DNA from: Thalassorhabdus alkalitolerans
Lineage (GTDB): Bacteria > Bacillota > Bacilli > Bacillales > Marinococcaceae
Assembly: GCF_042656585.1 (NCBI RefSeq)
Contig: NZ_JBHSPG010000023.1
DNA length: 64,000 bases
Direction: 5' to 3' (one strand)
Positions 1 through 7,610 of the stretch are shown here, piece by piece. Every line of letters begins with the position of its first letter. Position 1 is the stretch's first letter. The position numbers were made by a program, and so were the translations under genes. The notes below the pieces were generated by a model, which was given only the letters and a program-made list of their open reading frames with translations, was not told the origin of the DNA and searched no databases.

Positions 1-545
1 TCAAAAGAAACGATGATAAACGTTTCCGATTTTGTGCCATCAACTTCAGGATCGGCCTTAAATTCAGGAGCAGAGATAATCGTAAATTCCGCTTCATGGC
101 GGTCAAGTTCGTCTTCCGTTGGACGAATGAAAAGCTGCTTTGCAAACAGGTTATGCCAGGCGTATTCATTTATGACCTGAAGAGGAAGACGATAAGCAGG
201 GTCAACACCAGCATATCCACGTGTAACATATACTTCGTCTTTTTCTTGAAGGTGAGCAAGTACTTTTTTATACAGATTAGAAAAAATTTCTTTATCAATA
301 GGCTGGTTGACAGGACCCCAGTCCACCTTTTCACGTGCAGGAGACTCATCAACAATATATTTATCTTTAGGAGAGCGGCCAGTATATTTTCCGGTATCTA
401 CACTAAGGGCTCCAGAAGCTGTCAGTTTCCCTTCGTTCCTCATTAAAGATTTCTCTACTAATTTAGAAACAGGCAAATCATAAAGGACATTTCCCCCGTG
501 TAACACATTTTTTAATTCGGTAGTGAAGCAGACGGTATTATTCAT
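1..545 (-). CDS. pckA: Phosphoenolpyruvate carboxykinase (ATP), N-terminal part
   Basis: Converts oxaloacetate and ATP to phosphoenolpyruvate in gluconeogenesis. About 181 N-terminal codons are present and the rest lies beyond the left edge. The translation carries family landmarks: TGRSPKDK, a VDWGPVNQP segment, EYAWHNLFAKQLFIRP and SETFIIVSF, all matching the Bacillus PckA N-terminal lobe. The ATG at 545 is preceded by AAAGGA at suitable spacing. The gene reads away from the DCC gene and metK, and the 360-bp upstream gap holds its promoter and a CcpN-type box. Product identity is clear; the catalytic and P-loop region is not in the window. Confidence 0.95.
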   Translation of the reverse strand, partial: MNNTVCFTTELKNVLHGGNVLYDLPVSKLVEKSLMRNEGKLTASGALSVDTGKYTGRSPKDKYIVDESPAREKVDWGPVNQPIDKEIFSNLYKKVLAHLQEKDEVYVTRGYAGVDPAYRLPLQVINEYAWHNLFAKQLFIRPTEDELDRHEAEFTIISAPEFKADPEVDGTKSETFIIVSF

Positions 546-611
546 GGCAGCAAAATCCTTTCTATCCAAAAAGTTAAAATTAAAGTAACCTTTATCCTCT
601 ATGTTGAAATT

Positions 612-639
612 AGTATAACACATTTAAAGATATAGTCTA
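612..639 (-). promoter_or_regulatory. pckA promoter with CcpN-type operator
   Basis: On the minus strand TGTGTTATACT (622 to 612) fits the published CcpN consensus TRTGHYATAYW at every position. It contains the likely -10 hexamer TATACT. A weak -35 (TAGACT, 639 to 634) lies 16 bp upstream. CcpN represses pckA and gapB during glycolytic growth in B. subtilis, also through boxes overlapping the promoter. Only one clear box was seen. The rest of the 546-905 gap is AT-rich with no other recognised element. Confidence 0.6.
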
Positions 640-905
640 TACTATTTTTAAAAATTTAAGTGTGTTTATGATTTTTTTGGAAAAAAGCCCAGTAAAAGCG
701 GTCTTCAGGGGATGGTTTAATATTAGAGTATGGACTACTGTGTTTTATGTACCTTATGTTAGTCCTTTTACCTTTTGTGGAATATGTCACTACAACGATA
801 TTTTTACTTCCTATAATTAATTGTGCTTTTTGGAAAGTGATTTCTGTGATTTTTAGATGCTGTGGAGGTAGAAACATACTATAAAAGTAGAGGAAGGTGG
901 ACGCT

Positions 906-1316
906 ATGGCAGCCAGCTGGTCAAATAAATCTTACATCGTCTTTTATGACAGTTTATGTCCTTTGTGTAAAAAAACAAAGAGATACTTTGAACGTATGGA
1001 TTGGTTCAATCGAATGCACTGGGTTTCTATTCATGAACCTGGATTGAAAGAGAAATTTCCATTTTTACAGCAGCAAAAAATTCAAGAAGAGATTCACTTT
1101 ATTGTTAACGGTACTTACCTGTATACAGGTTTTGAAGCGGTACGAAGAATGATGCTCTTAATGCCTGCTACTTCTCTTATTGGGGCACTCCTGCATTCTC
1201 CCGGAATGTTAAAAGCCGGCCGGAGATCCTACAAATGGATTGCAAAAAATCGTTATTCTATGCTGAATGAAACATGCGAAGGCGGTGCTTGCTCGATTCA
1301 GCAAAGATCGAATTAA
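906..1316 (+). CDS. DCC-family thiol-disulfide oxidoreductase-like protein (DUF393)
   Basis: A small 136-residue protein with the DUF393 signature near its N-terminus: a beta strand running into FYDSLCPLCKK, with the CxxC pair at C18 and C21. This places it in the DCC thiol-disulfide oxidoreductase-like family; the substrate is unknown. ATG 906 was chosen because AGAGGAAGG sits about 9 bases upstream. A GTG at 897 would add three residues. Two further cysteines near the C-terminus (CEGGAC) could bind metal or form a second redox pair, which is inference. It stands alone between pckA and the metK riboswitch. Confidence 0.8.
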   Translation: MAASWSNKSYIVFYDSLCPLCKKTKRYFERMDWFNRMHWVSIHEPGLKEKFPFLQQQKIQEEIHFIVNGTYLYTGFEAVRRMMLLMPATSLIGALLHSPGMLKAGRRSYKWIAKNRYSMLNETCEGGACSIQQRSN

Positions 1317-1377
1317 GTTATGCTATTTTAAAAAAAGGTAACGTATTTCTTTAGAACAGCTTATAGATGTTTCTAAG

Positions 1378-1406
1378 TTGACATAGCAATGTGACTACGT
1401 TATGAT
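1378..1406 (+). promoter_or_regulatory. metK promoter (sigma-A)
   Basis: TTGACA at 1378-1383 and TATGAT at 1401-1406 are separated by exactly 17 bp. The expected start lies about 10 bases before the first paired strand of the SAM riboswitch, so this is the leader promoter. Confidence 0.85.
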
Positions 1407-1422
1407 ATGTCGCGAACGGATA

Positions 1423-1533
1423 CTCTTATCCCGAGTTGGTGGAGGGACAGGCCCTGTGAAACCCAGCAACCACCCCAGCGAAATGGGGGAAAGGTGCTAA
1501 CCTGGCAAGACAGTTTGTCTTGGAAGATAAGAG
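1423..1533 (+). ncRNA. SAM-I (S-box) riboswitch
   Basis: The P1 stem is formed by CTCTTATC (from 1423) and GATAAGAG (to 1533). Between them lie the conserved core blocks GGTGGAGGGAC, GAAACCCAGCAACC and GGTGCTAA in canonical order. This class binds S-adenosylmethionine and ends transcription when SAM is abundant. A strong intrinsic terminator follows at 1554, and metK, the SAM synthetase, is the next conserved gene. Confidence 0.96.
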
Positions 1534-1553
1534 GCGAAAAAGGTGAAACGATC

Positions 1554-1586
1554 AAAACCCTTTTCCTCGCCAAGGAAAAGGGTTTT
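1554..1586 (+). terminator. Riboswitch-controlled terminator
   Basis: A perfect 13-bp stem (AAAACCCTTTTCC with its complement) and a 7-base loop, ending in TTTT. It sits 20 bases after the aptamer and is the expression platform of the metK leader. Confidence 0.9.
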
Positions 1587-1628
1587 ATGCTATACGATCA
1601 GTCTTATAAGATCGTATGAAAATAAGGA

Positions 1629-1736
1629 GTGCTGACCATAGCCGCCTTGTTTAGATTTTTCTTTCTCCTTTTACACTTGCCGCATCTGGGAATGAGTGCC
1701 GTATTATTCGTAATCGGAAAAGGAGGATATAATTAG
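1629..1736 (+). CDS. Possible hydrophobic leader ORF abutting metK
   Basis: An open frame of 35 codons begins at a GTG after an in-frame TAA. It is very hydrophobic (LFRFFFLLLHLPHL and SAVLFVIG) and its TAG stop directly touches the metK ATG. Translation is doubtful. AAGGAG lies immediately against the GTG, and a properly spaced start would have to be the ATA at 1638. The metK ribosome binding site is embedded in its last codons. It may be chance, or a coupled leader peptide. Confidence 0.2.
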   Translation: MLTIAALFRFFFLLLHLPHLGMSAVLFVIGKGGYN

Positions 1737-2945
1737 ATGGAAGCAAAAGGAAAAAGACTTTTCACTTCAGAATCTGTAACAGAAGGACATCCAGATAAAA
1801 TTTGTGACCAGATCTCAGACGCTATTCTGGATGAAATCTTAAAAGAAGATCCAAATGCAAGGGTAGCATGCGAAACAACAGTTAACACTGGCTTAGTACT
1901 GGTGGCAGGTGAAATTACGACATCTACATATGTCGATATCCCTAAAATTGCAAGAGAAACGTTAAAAAACATTGGGTATACAAGGGCAAAGTATGGTTTT
2001 GACTATGAAACGTGTGCCGTTTTAACGTCCATTGATGAGCAGTCAGCTGATATAGCCCAGGGTGTGGACAAAGCACTTGAAGCAAGAGAAGGAAATATGA
2101 CAGAGGAAGAAATTGAGGCAATTGGGGCAGGAGACCAAGGATTAATGTTTGGTTATGCAGATAACGAAACAAAAGAGCTTATGCCTTTGCCAATTTCACT
2201 TTCTCATAAGCTTGCCCGCCGTCTCACGGAGGTACGTAAAAAAGAAATTCTTCCATATTTACGTCCTGACGGAAAGACTCAGGTAACGGTTGAATATGGT
2301 GAAGATGGAAAGCCAGTCAGAGTGGATACCATTGTTATTTCTTCCCAGCATCACGCGGATGTGACACTTGAGCAGATTGACCTCGATTTGAAGGAGCATG
2401 TGATTGAGCCAGTAGTGCCTGCAGAACTATTAGATGCAGAAACGAAATACTTTATTAACCCTACAGGCCGTTTTGTTATTGGCGGACCCCAAGGTGATGC
2501 TGGCTTGACCGGCCGTAAGATTATTGTTGATACTTATGGAGGGTATGCCCGCCACGGAGGCGGTGCGTTTTCCGGTAAGGATCCTACAAAGGTCGACCGC
2601 TCTGCTTCTTACGCTGCCCGCTATGTTGCAAAGAACATCGTTGCAGCAGAATTGGCAGACAAATGTGAAGTGCAGCTTGCTTACGCGATCGGAGTAGCAC
2701 AGCCAGTATCCATTTCAATCGAAACGTTTGGCACAGGAAAGGTTTCAGAAGAAACACTTGTAAAAGTGGTGCGGGAAAACTTTGACCTGAGACCGGCAGG
2801 AATTATTAAAATGATGGACCTTCGTCGTCCTATTTATAAGCAGACTGCTGCCTACGGCCACTTTGGACGGACTGATATCGAGCTTCCATGGGAAAACACC
2901 GATAAAGCAGAAGCGTTGTCTTCCATGGCCCAGCAATATGAGTAA
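1737..2945 (+). CDS. metK: S-adenosylmethionine synthetase
   Basis: Makes S-adenosylmethionine from methionine and ATP in the cytoplasm. The 402-residue length is standard. It shows GHPDKICDQ (17-25), the GAGDQG loop in the first third and the glycine-rich GGGAFSGKD segment in the central part. ATG 1737 follows AAAAGGAGG. The gene is under the SAM riboswitch at 1423-1586, giving feedback by its product, and is closed by a terminator at 2953. A 150-base segment separates the riboswitch terminator from the start codon. Confidence 0.98.
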   Translation: MEAKGKRLFTSESVTEGHPDKICDQISDAILDEILKEDPNARVACETTVNTGLVLVAGEITTSTYVDIPKIARETLKNIGYTRAKYGFDYETCAVLTSIDEQSADIAQGVDKALEAREGNMTEEEIEAIGAGDQGLMFGYADNETKELMPLPISLSHKLARRLTEVRKKEILPYLRPDGKTQVTVEYGEDGKPVRVDTIVISSQHHADVTLEQIDLDLKEHVIEPVVPAELLDAETKYFINPTGRFVIGGPQGDAGLTGRKIIVDTYGGYARHGGGAFSGKDPTKVDRSASYAARYVAKNIVAAELADKCEVQLAYAIGVAQPVSISIETFGTGKVSEETLVKVVRENFDLRPAGIIKMMDLRRPIYKQTAAYGHFGRTDIELPWENTDKAEALSSMAQQYE

Positions 2946-2952
2946 GTAAATA

Positions 2953-2992
2953 AACAGGCTGTTGAGAAGTCTTTCTCAGCAGCCTGTTTTTC
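2953..2992 (+). terminator. metK terminator
   Basis: Sixteen-base arms (AACAGGCTGTTGAGAA and its near-complement, one G-U pair) around a short loop, followed by a T run. It lies just downstream of the metK stop. Confidence 0.9.
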
Positions 2993-3134
2993 TATGAGTC
3001 AGCTTATTCAATAATTCAATTCCCCAAGCCCGTGCCTGCCAGGGTTTTGTCGGACTCTTTATTCTGCAGGTGTCTGGAACATATGTGAAAGCTCAAAAAA
3101 ACCATGATCATATATCATGGTTAAAGGTGAAGTA

Positions 3135-4025
3135 CTATTGATCATAAGATTTTAATTTTTCTCTGAGAAAAGCTTGTTCTTTTTCAACGATTCTCCTGAA
3201 ATGATCCTGGTTCGTAGCTTTAAAAATTGCAAATGCGTTGTTGCAGCAGGAAAGAGCCTCGTCGTAATCATTGAGTAATACCAGGTTTTTTCCTTTTTGA
3301 TAATAAAGTTCTCCAAGTATATAAAGACTTCGTGCGTGCAAGGATAAGGTAATACCTTCTTCACAACAAGAAATAGATTCTTCGTAATCTTTTACTTTTG
3401 TAAGCGATTTAGATAATGTGTACAAAAGTCTGATTGGAATCGATGGATCTTTAATTCTTTGAAACGCCTGTAGTTGCTTTAAGGTTTTTTCACAGATTGC
3501 AATAGCTTCTTCGCACTTATCCTCAAGGTTGAGAATAACAGCTATACTATTATATATTTCCCCTTTTCGTTCTGTAAAATCAGACATTTCATCTACCTGT
3601 AACGATTGCTGAAGCAATGACAGGGCATTAGCTGGATCCTTATCTACATGGTAAGCACAGATTCCTTTGTGCCACAAAAAGAACTGAAGATTAGACCCAG
3701 ACTGAAAAAGCGGATTGTTTCTTTCTTGTTCCATTACATTCCTGACTTCCTTATAATCCTGAGAGGTAATAAGTTCTCTGATCTGATAAAACACCTCTTC
3801 GGCATAATAGGGACGGTCAGACCGCAGATCATCAAAAAAGTAATAAATATCGGTGCCCAGGCGTTCAGCAATTTCAAAAAGAGTATTTGAATAAGGGATT
3901 ATTGTTCCATTTTCTATTTTGCTGATTTGAGCTTGAGTACATATTCCTTTGGCTAGGTCTGCTTGTGTCATTTTTTGATATTTTCGTAGTTCGTAGATCT
4001 TTTTACCTACTCTTGAGAAATCCAT
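3135..4025 (-). CDS. PlcR-like RRNPP regulator (XRE HTH plus TPR repeats)
   Basis: A 296-residue protein with an N-terminal XRE-type helix-turn-helix (about 7-62; MTQADLAKGI, QAQISKIENG). The rest is helical and resembles tetratricopeptide repeats (about 95-290). The layout and segments such as FFLWHKGICAY and GELYYQKGKNL resemble PlcR and NprR of the Bacillus cereus group, regulators that bind a re-imported signalling peptide. The start is supported by GGGGGAGTGAGG upstream. It is divergent from a 42-codon ORF at 4187 whose C-terminus resembles PapR. This pairing is inference; the family assignment is firm. Confidence 0.85.
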   Translation of the reverse strand: MDFSRVGKKIYELRKYQKMTQADLAKGICTQAQISKIENGTIIPYSNTLFEIAERLGTDIYYFFDDLRSDRPYYAEEVFYQIRELITSQDYKEVRNVMEQERNNPLFQSGSNLQFFLWHKGICAYHVDKDPANALSLLQQSLQVDEMSDFTERKGEIYNSIAVILNLEDKCEEAIAICEKTLKQLQAFQRIKDPSIPIRLLYTLSKSLTKVKDYEESISCCEEGITLSLHARSLYILGELYYQKGKNLVLLNDYDEALSCCNNAFAIFKATNQDHFRRIVEKEQAFLREKLKSYDQ

Positions 4026-4117
4026 AGGATCCTCACTCCCCCGCTATGCTTAAAATTATTTTACTCTATGTTTTCAAGAGAAGGAAGAAGAAAATTGTGG
4101 TTTTTTTTAACAGGACG

Positions 4118-4159
4118 CTGAATAAAAGGGATTTTTCAAAATTATTCAGTGATTATAAT
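4118..4159 (+). promoter_or_regulatory. Promoter of the small ORF with overlapping inverted repeat
   Basis: CTGAATAA (4118-4125) and TTATTCAG (4142-4149) form perfect 8-bp inverted arms 16 bases apart. TATAAT at 4154-4159 follows directly, so the repeat covers the -35 and spacer region. This is where a repressor or activator such as the divergent PlcR-like protein could act. It does not match the B. cereus PlcR box (TATGNAN4TNCATA). Confidence 0.5.
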
Positions 4160-4186
4160 AGGAAGTAGAAGAGGGAGGGGAAGAAA

Positions 4187-4315
4187 TTGATCATTTTACC
4201 ATTTGTTTTTATTGGGGGAACGTTTGGGAGTCTTATGTTACTTAATAAACAAATTAATAAAAAAGAAGCTGAGGAAAACAGAGCTGACTTACGTGATCTG
4301 CCTTATCATCATTAA
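4187..4315 (+). CDS. Candidate signalling pro-peptide (PapR-like), 42 codons
   Basis: A TTG-initiated ORF placed 6 bases after a strong AGGGAGGGG site, with its own promoter and a 14-bp-stem terminator at 4326. The product has a hydrophobic N-terminus (ILPFVFIGGTFGSLMLL), a charged middle (NKKEAEENRAD) and ends in DLPYHH. B. cereus PapR ends in DLPFEF, the source of its signalling peptide, and here the neighbour is a PlcR-like receptor. Against this, there is no basic residue before the hydrophobic stretch, so it might instead be a small membrane protein. Expression as a gene is well supported; the signalling role is inferred. Confidence 0.6.
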   Translation: MIILPFVFIGGTFGSLMLLNKQINKKEAEENRADLRDLPYHH

Positions 4316-4325
4316 TAGAAAACAA

Positions 4326-4357
4326 AAAGAAGAGAAAGGCTTCCCTTTCTCTTCTTT
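4326..4357 (+). terminator. Terminator of the small ORF
   Basis: A perfect 14-bp stem of AAAGAAGAGAAAGG with its complement around CTTC, ending in TTT. It sits 10 bases after the stop, showing that the tiny ORF is its own transcription unit. Confidence 0.8.
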
Positions 4358-4414
4358 ACATATTGGTTTTGGTCCATCTTGTTTTGATGCATTAATGATT
4401 CACTATATTCGCAT

Positions 4415-4969
4415 TTAAAAAGATGCAGTGACATCTTCTCTGCTAAGCTCCATCTTACTTTCCTGCATTTCTCTGTAATACTGTCCTTTGTCCCGATATG
4501 ATTGCCTGACTCTTTCCATTTCTTTTAAATCTTCTTCATTCAGCTCTCTGACAACTTTTGCCGGTCTGCCTAAAGCAAGAGTATTAGGGGGAATTTTCTT
4601 CCCAGGCGGAATTAGGCTTCCTGCCCCTATGAAGGCCCCTTCACCAACCTCTGCCTTATCAAGTATTTGCGCTCCCATCCCTACGAGGGCACCTTTTCGT
4701 ATAATGCAGCTATGTAGAAGAGCCATATGACCCACGGTCACATCATCCTCTAGGAGCAGTGTATTTTCCGGACTCTGATGGAGAACCGAATTGTCTTGTA
4801 TATTTACTCGGCTGCCAATAATAGTGGGGGCTACATCCCCTCGGATGGCAGTATTAAACCATACACTTGATTCTTCCCCAATTGTTACATCACCTGTAAT
4901 TGTCACGTATTCAGAAATATAAGCACTCTTAGCTATCCTGGGAGATTTCCCTTTAAATGGATAAAACAT
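4415..4969 (-). CDS. ytoA: Gamma-carbonic anhydrase-like hexapeptide protein YtoA
   Basis: A left-handed beta-helix protein built from hexapeptide repeats (about residues 15-135; repeated V/I-x-I-G patterns). It ends in a helical tail starting at the GRPAKVVREL segment. H64, H81 and H86 have the spacing of the zinc-binding histidines of gamma-class carbonic anhydrase-like proteins, so metal binding is likely; the activity is unproven. ATG 4969 is preceded by AAGGAAGGG. It is divergent from ytpA, as in B. subtilis, where ytoA also neighbours ytpAB. Confidence 0.88.
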   Translation of the reverse strand: MFYPFKGKSPRIAKSAYISEYVTITGDVTIGEESSVWFNTAIRGDVAPTIIGSRVNIQDNSVLHQSPENTLLLEDDVTVGHMALLHSCIIRKGALVGMGAQILDKAEVGEGAFIGAGSLIPPGKKIPPNTLALGRPAKVVRELNEEDLKEMERVRQSYRDKGQYYREMQESKMELSREDVTASF

Positions 4970-5095
4970 AACATCCCTTCCTTTTTGTAAGATAGTACTG
5001 TAAGTGTAGCAAATAACATGTAAAATAAATAGAATAGAGACAGCTGTTATCTAGTAACGGGGAAGTCGACTTTCTAGAAAGGCAGGACGATCCAA

Positions 5096-5878
5096 ATGAA
5101 GAAATGGAACAGCGAACATGCTATCGGAGTAGTAATCATAATTCACGGGGCTGGCGAGCATCATGGACGCTATCGCTGGGTCATAGATAAATTTAATAAG
5201 GAACGTTTACATGTGGTAGCAGGTGACTTGCCAGGGCAAGGACAGACTCGTGGAAAGCGGGGCCATATAGATAGTTTTGATCAATATATAGATACAATTT
5301 ATAACTGGTATAAGGAGGCTGCTGAATATGACCTCCCGGTTTTTCTATATGGTCACAGCATGGGAGGATTGATTGCGATTCGCTCAATGATGGAGAAGCA
5401 TATGCCTATGAAGGGAGTCATTTTGTCTTCCCCTTGTCTTGGCTTATACGAATATCCAGGAAAAATGAAGGAATGGGCAACGAAGCTTCTTCATAGAGTT
5501 ACCCCTACATGGGGCGGTGAATCAGGGATTCGCACAGAATATGTAACGAGAAGCCCGGAAATCAGAGAAGCCTACAGGAATGATGAACTCCGGGTCACAA
5601 AGGTGAGTTACCGCTGGTATCAGGAATTAATCAAAGCAATGAGAATCAGCTTGATGGAAGCTGAGCGCTTCCCGGATGTTCCTCTTCTCACTATGGTTTC
5701 CGGTGATGATTATGTAGTTGATAAATATGCCGCTCATCGCTGGTTTAACCAGCTAACAACAAGTGACCGCTCTTTAAAGGAATGGAAAGGGCTATACCAT
5801 GAACTATTGAACGAACCAGAAAGGGATTTGGTCTTCCGCTATGTTATGCGATTTATCCATACAAGATTGGAAGAGTAA
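5096..5878 (+). CDS. ytpA: Alpha/beta hydrolase YtpA (lysophospholipase/monoacylglycerol lipase family)
   Basis: A serine hydrolase of 260 residues with an oxyanion-loop HGAG (17-20), nucleophile elbow GHSMGG (S88), a probable acid D205 and base H235. In B. subtilis YtpA is a phospholipase linked to the antibiotic lysophospholipid bacilysocin. Next comes ytpB, 69 bases downstream on the same strand, matching the B. subtilis operon. The substrate here is inferred from that homologue. Confidence 0.88.
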   Translation: MKKWNSEHAIGVVIIIHGAGEHHGRYRWVIDKFNKERLHVVAGDLPGQGQTRGKRGHIDSFDQYIDTIYNWYKEAAEYDLPVFLYGHSMGGLIAIRSMMEKHMPMKGVILSSPCLGLYEYPGKMKEWATKLLHRVTPTWGGESGIRTEYVTRSPEIREAYRNDELRVTKVSYRWYQELIKAMRISLMEAERFPDVPLLTMVSGDDYVVDKYAAHRWFNQLTTSDRSLKEWKGLYHELLNEPERDLVFRYVMRFIHTRLEE

Positions 5879-5947
5879 TCAGTAGTTTTGTGAATCAAAG
5901 CATGGTATCTTGATTAAATGAACAAATAAGTTTTAGGAGGACCAACG

Positions 5948-7003
5948 TTGAAAGTTCCAACTCAACCATGGACGATACTATATAAATTAAACAAAGAAAC
6001 GATACCAGCCGCTCATTACTTCTTAAAAGAATGGAAGAAAAAAGCCAGCGAAATTCCTAACCAGGAACTGAGAGAGCAAGCATTGGACAGTCTTACAAAA
6101 AAATATTTTCATTGTGAGGGTGGCTCGGCCTTTGGATTGCTAGCCGGTCAGAGACAAAATCAAGTCATTCAGTTTATGGTAGCCTACCAGACAATCTGTG
6201 ATTATTTAGACAACTTATGTGATCAAAGTGAATCACTGGACCCGAATGATTTCAGGACTCTCCATAATGCCTTGGACGATGCCTTGACACCTGGTGCAGA
6301 GCTTAAAAACTATTACTATTACAGAGAAGAGCAGGAAGACGGCGGTTACCTTCATTCCCTTATTGAAACATGTCAAAATACATTAAGAACCTTTCCTGGT
6401 TTTCCAATGGCACAAGAGGATATGAGAGAGCTGTCTTCTTACTATCAGGATCTCCAGGTTTATAAGCATGTAAAAAAGGAAGAAAGAGAGCCTCTTTTAA
6501 AAGAGTGGTATAAGAAACATGAAGACGTAATGCCGGATTTAACATGGTATGAGTTTTCTTCTGCCACCGCCTCCACGCTTGGTGTATATACTCTTGCCGG
6601 ATATGCGGCCCGCGGGGAAGGAACGCCCTGGCTTTTTTCTAACATTAAAAATGCCTACTTTCCTGCTGTTCAGGGTCTTCATATATTACTAGATTATTTT
6701 ATCGATCAAGAAGAGGATCACGCGGATGATGAACTTAATTTTATAAACTACTATGGAAATGAAGACGAGATGGTGCATCGTATGCACTTTTTTATGGATA
6801 AGGTGAAAACCAGTATTGAGAGACTGCCGGACCAAAAGTTTCATCAATTAATTTACCAGGGAGTTATCGCAATTTATCTAACAGATAATAAAGTCCAGTT
6901 GAACAAGGAAATGAAAGAAACAGCCAAACAAATCGTTCGATTTGGCGGCTTGTCATCAAGATTCTTTTATGTGAATAGCTGGGTGTTTCGAAGAATTAAA
7001 TAA
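5948..7003 (+). CDS. ytpB: Tetraprenyl-beta-curcumene synthase YtpB (DUF2600)
   Basis: A terpene synthase of the YtpB family that cyclises the C35 heptaprenyl diphosphate to tetraprenyl-beta-curcumene, a sesquarterpene precursor. The aspartate-rich DYLDNLCD (85-92) would bind Mg-diphosphate, and a second acidic region, LDYFIDQEED, lies near residue 240-250. The start is a TTG at 5948 following TTTTAGGAGG at 7 bases; no better ATG exists. A length of 351 is normal. A terminator at 7017 ends the ytpAB unit. Confidence 0.9.
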   Translation: MKVPTQPWTILYKLNKETIPAAHYFLKEWKKKASEIPNQELREQALDSLTKKYFHCEGGSAFGLLAGQRQNQVIQFMVAYQTICDYLDNLCDQSESLDPNDFRTLHNALDDALTPGAELKNYYYYREEQEDGGYLHSLIETCQNTLRTFPGFPMAQEDMRELSSYYQDLQVYKHVKKEEREPLLKEWYKKHEDVMPDLTWYEFSSATASTLGVYTLAGYAARGEGTPWLFSNIKNAYFPAVQGLHILLDYFIDQEEDHADDELNFINYYGNEDEMVHRMHFFMDKVKTSIERLPDQKFHQLIYQGVIAIYLTDNKVQLNKEMKETAKQIVRFGGLSSRFFYVNSWVFRRIK

Positions 7004-7016
7004 AAAAGAAATTGAA

Positions 7017-7049
7017 AAGAGGCTGACTCTGCTGTCAGCCTCTTTTTTC
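7017..7049 (+). terminator. ytpB terminator, overlapping the ytqB 3' end
   Basis: The stem AAGAGGCTGAC/GTCAGCCTCTT has a 6-base loop and a T6 tail on the plus strand. Its right arm also encodes the last codons and stop of ytqB on the minus strand, so the convergent genes share it. Confidence 0.88.
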
Positions 7050-7610
7050 TATCGCTACTATAAAGGGGGGATTATTCGTTTGATTCGTAAACTGGTAACG
7101 TAAAACATGAGCTTCCTGCTGATCCAGGCTTTCAGTAAAGGACAGAAGCTCATCACGTTCAATTTGTCCTTCTGCATGGCCATGATAAATGACGAGAATA
7201 ATTAACCCCCCATCAGGCATAATGCTAAGAAGGTTTTTTACTGCGGTGATTGTTGTTTGAGGAGACGTGGTGATTGTTTTATCGCCCCCAGGGAGGTACC
7301 CAAGATTAAAGATAGCTGCTTTTAGTTTGAGGTGTTCCGACTTGGGAATAACGTCTGCTGCCTTGCAATGACTTTGTTGGAGCAGTGTGACGTGAGTCTC
7401 TAAGCCCGCCTTTTTGAGACGTTCCTTTGTGCTTTGTATCGCTTCTGGCTGAATATCAAAGCTGTAGACTCTGCCACTTTCACCTGTACGTTCAGCCAAG
7501 TATAACGTATCATGTCCATTCCCGGCAGTGGCGTCAACTGCTATATCGCCTTCCTGGACAACCAGATCTATGAGATGGCGGGCAAAAGGGAGAATGCGGT
7601 ATAGATTCAC
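7035..7610 (-). CDS. ytqB: Class I SAM-dependent methyltransferase YtqB
   Basis: A methyltransferase of 191 residues with motif I VDATAGNGHD (25-34) in a Rossmann fold; YtqB-family proteins are annotated as rRNA methylases. The start is the GTG at 7610, which overlaps the ytqA stop (GTGA, 4 bases) and has GAGGTGAGGGG upstream. A longer reading frame upstream runs inside ytqA and is rejected. The overlap implies translational coupling with ytqA. Confidence 0.88.
   Translation of the reverse strand: MNLYRILPFARHLIDLVVQEGDIAVDATAGNGHDTLYLAERTGESGRVYSFDIQPEAIQSTKERLKKAGLETHVTLLQQSHCKAADVIPKSEHLKLKAAIFNLGYLPGGDKTITTSPQTTITAVKNLLSIMPDGGLIILVIYHGHAEGQIERDELLSFTESLDQQEAHVLRYQFTNQTNNPPFIVAIEKRG

Noticed and set aside
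656..877. 73-codon minus-strand ORF upstream of pckA
   Set aside because: No ribosome binding site, no recognisable motif, and its end runs to the edge of the pckA promoter region. Probably chance.
1407..1619. 70-codon ORF through the SAM riboswitch
   Set aside because: It reads across the conserved aptamer and terminator; the RNA structure explains the sequence.
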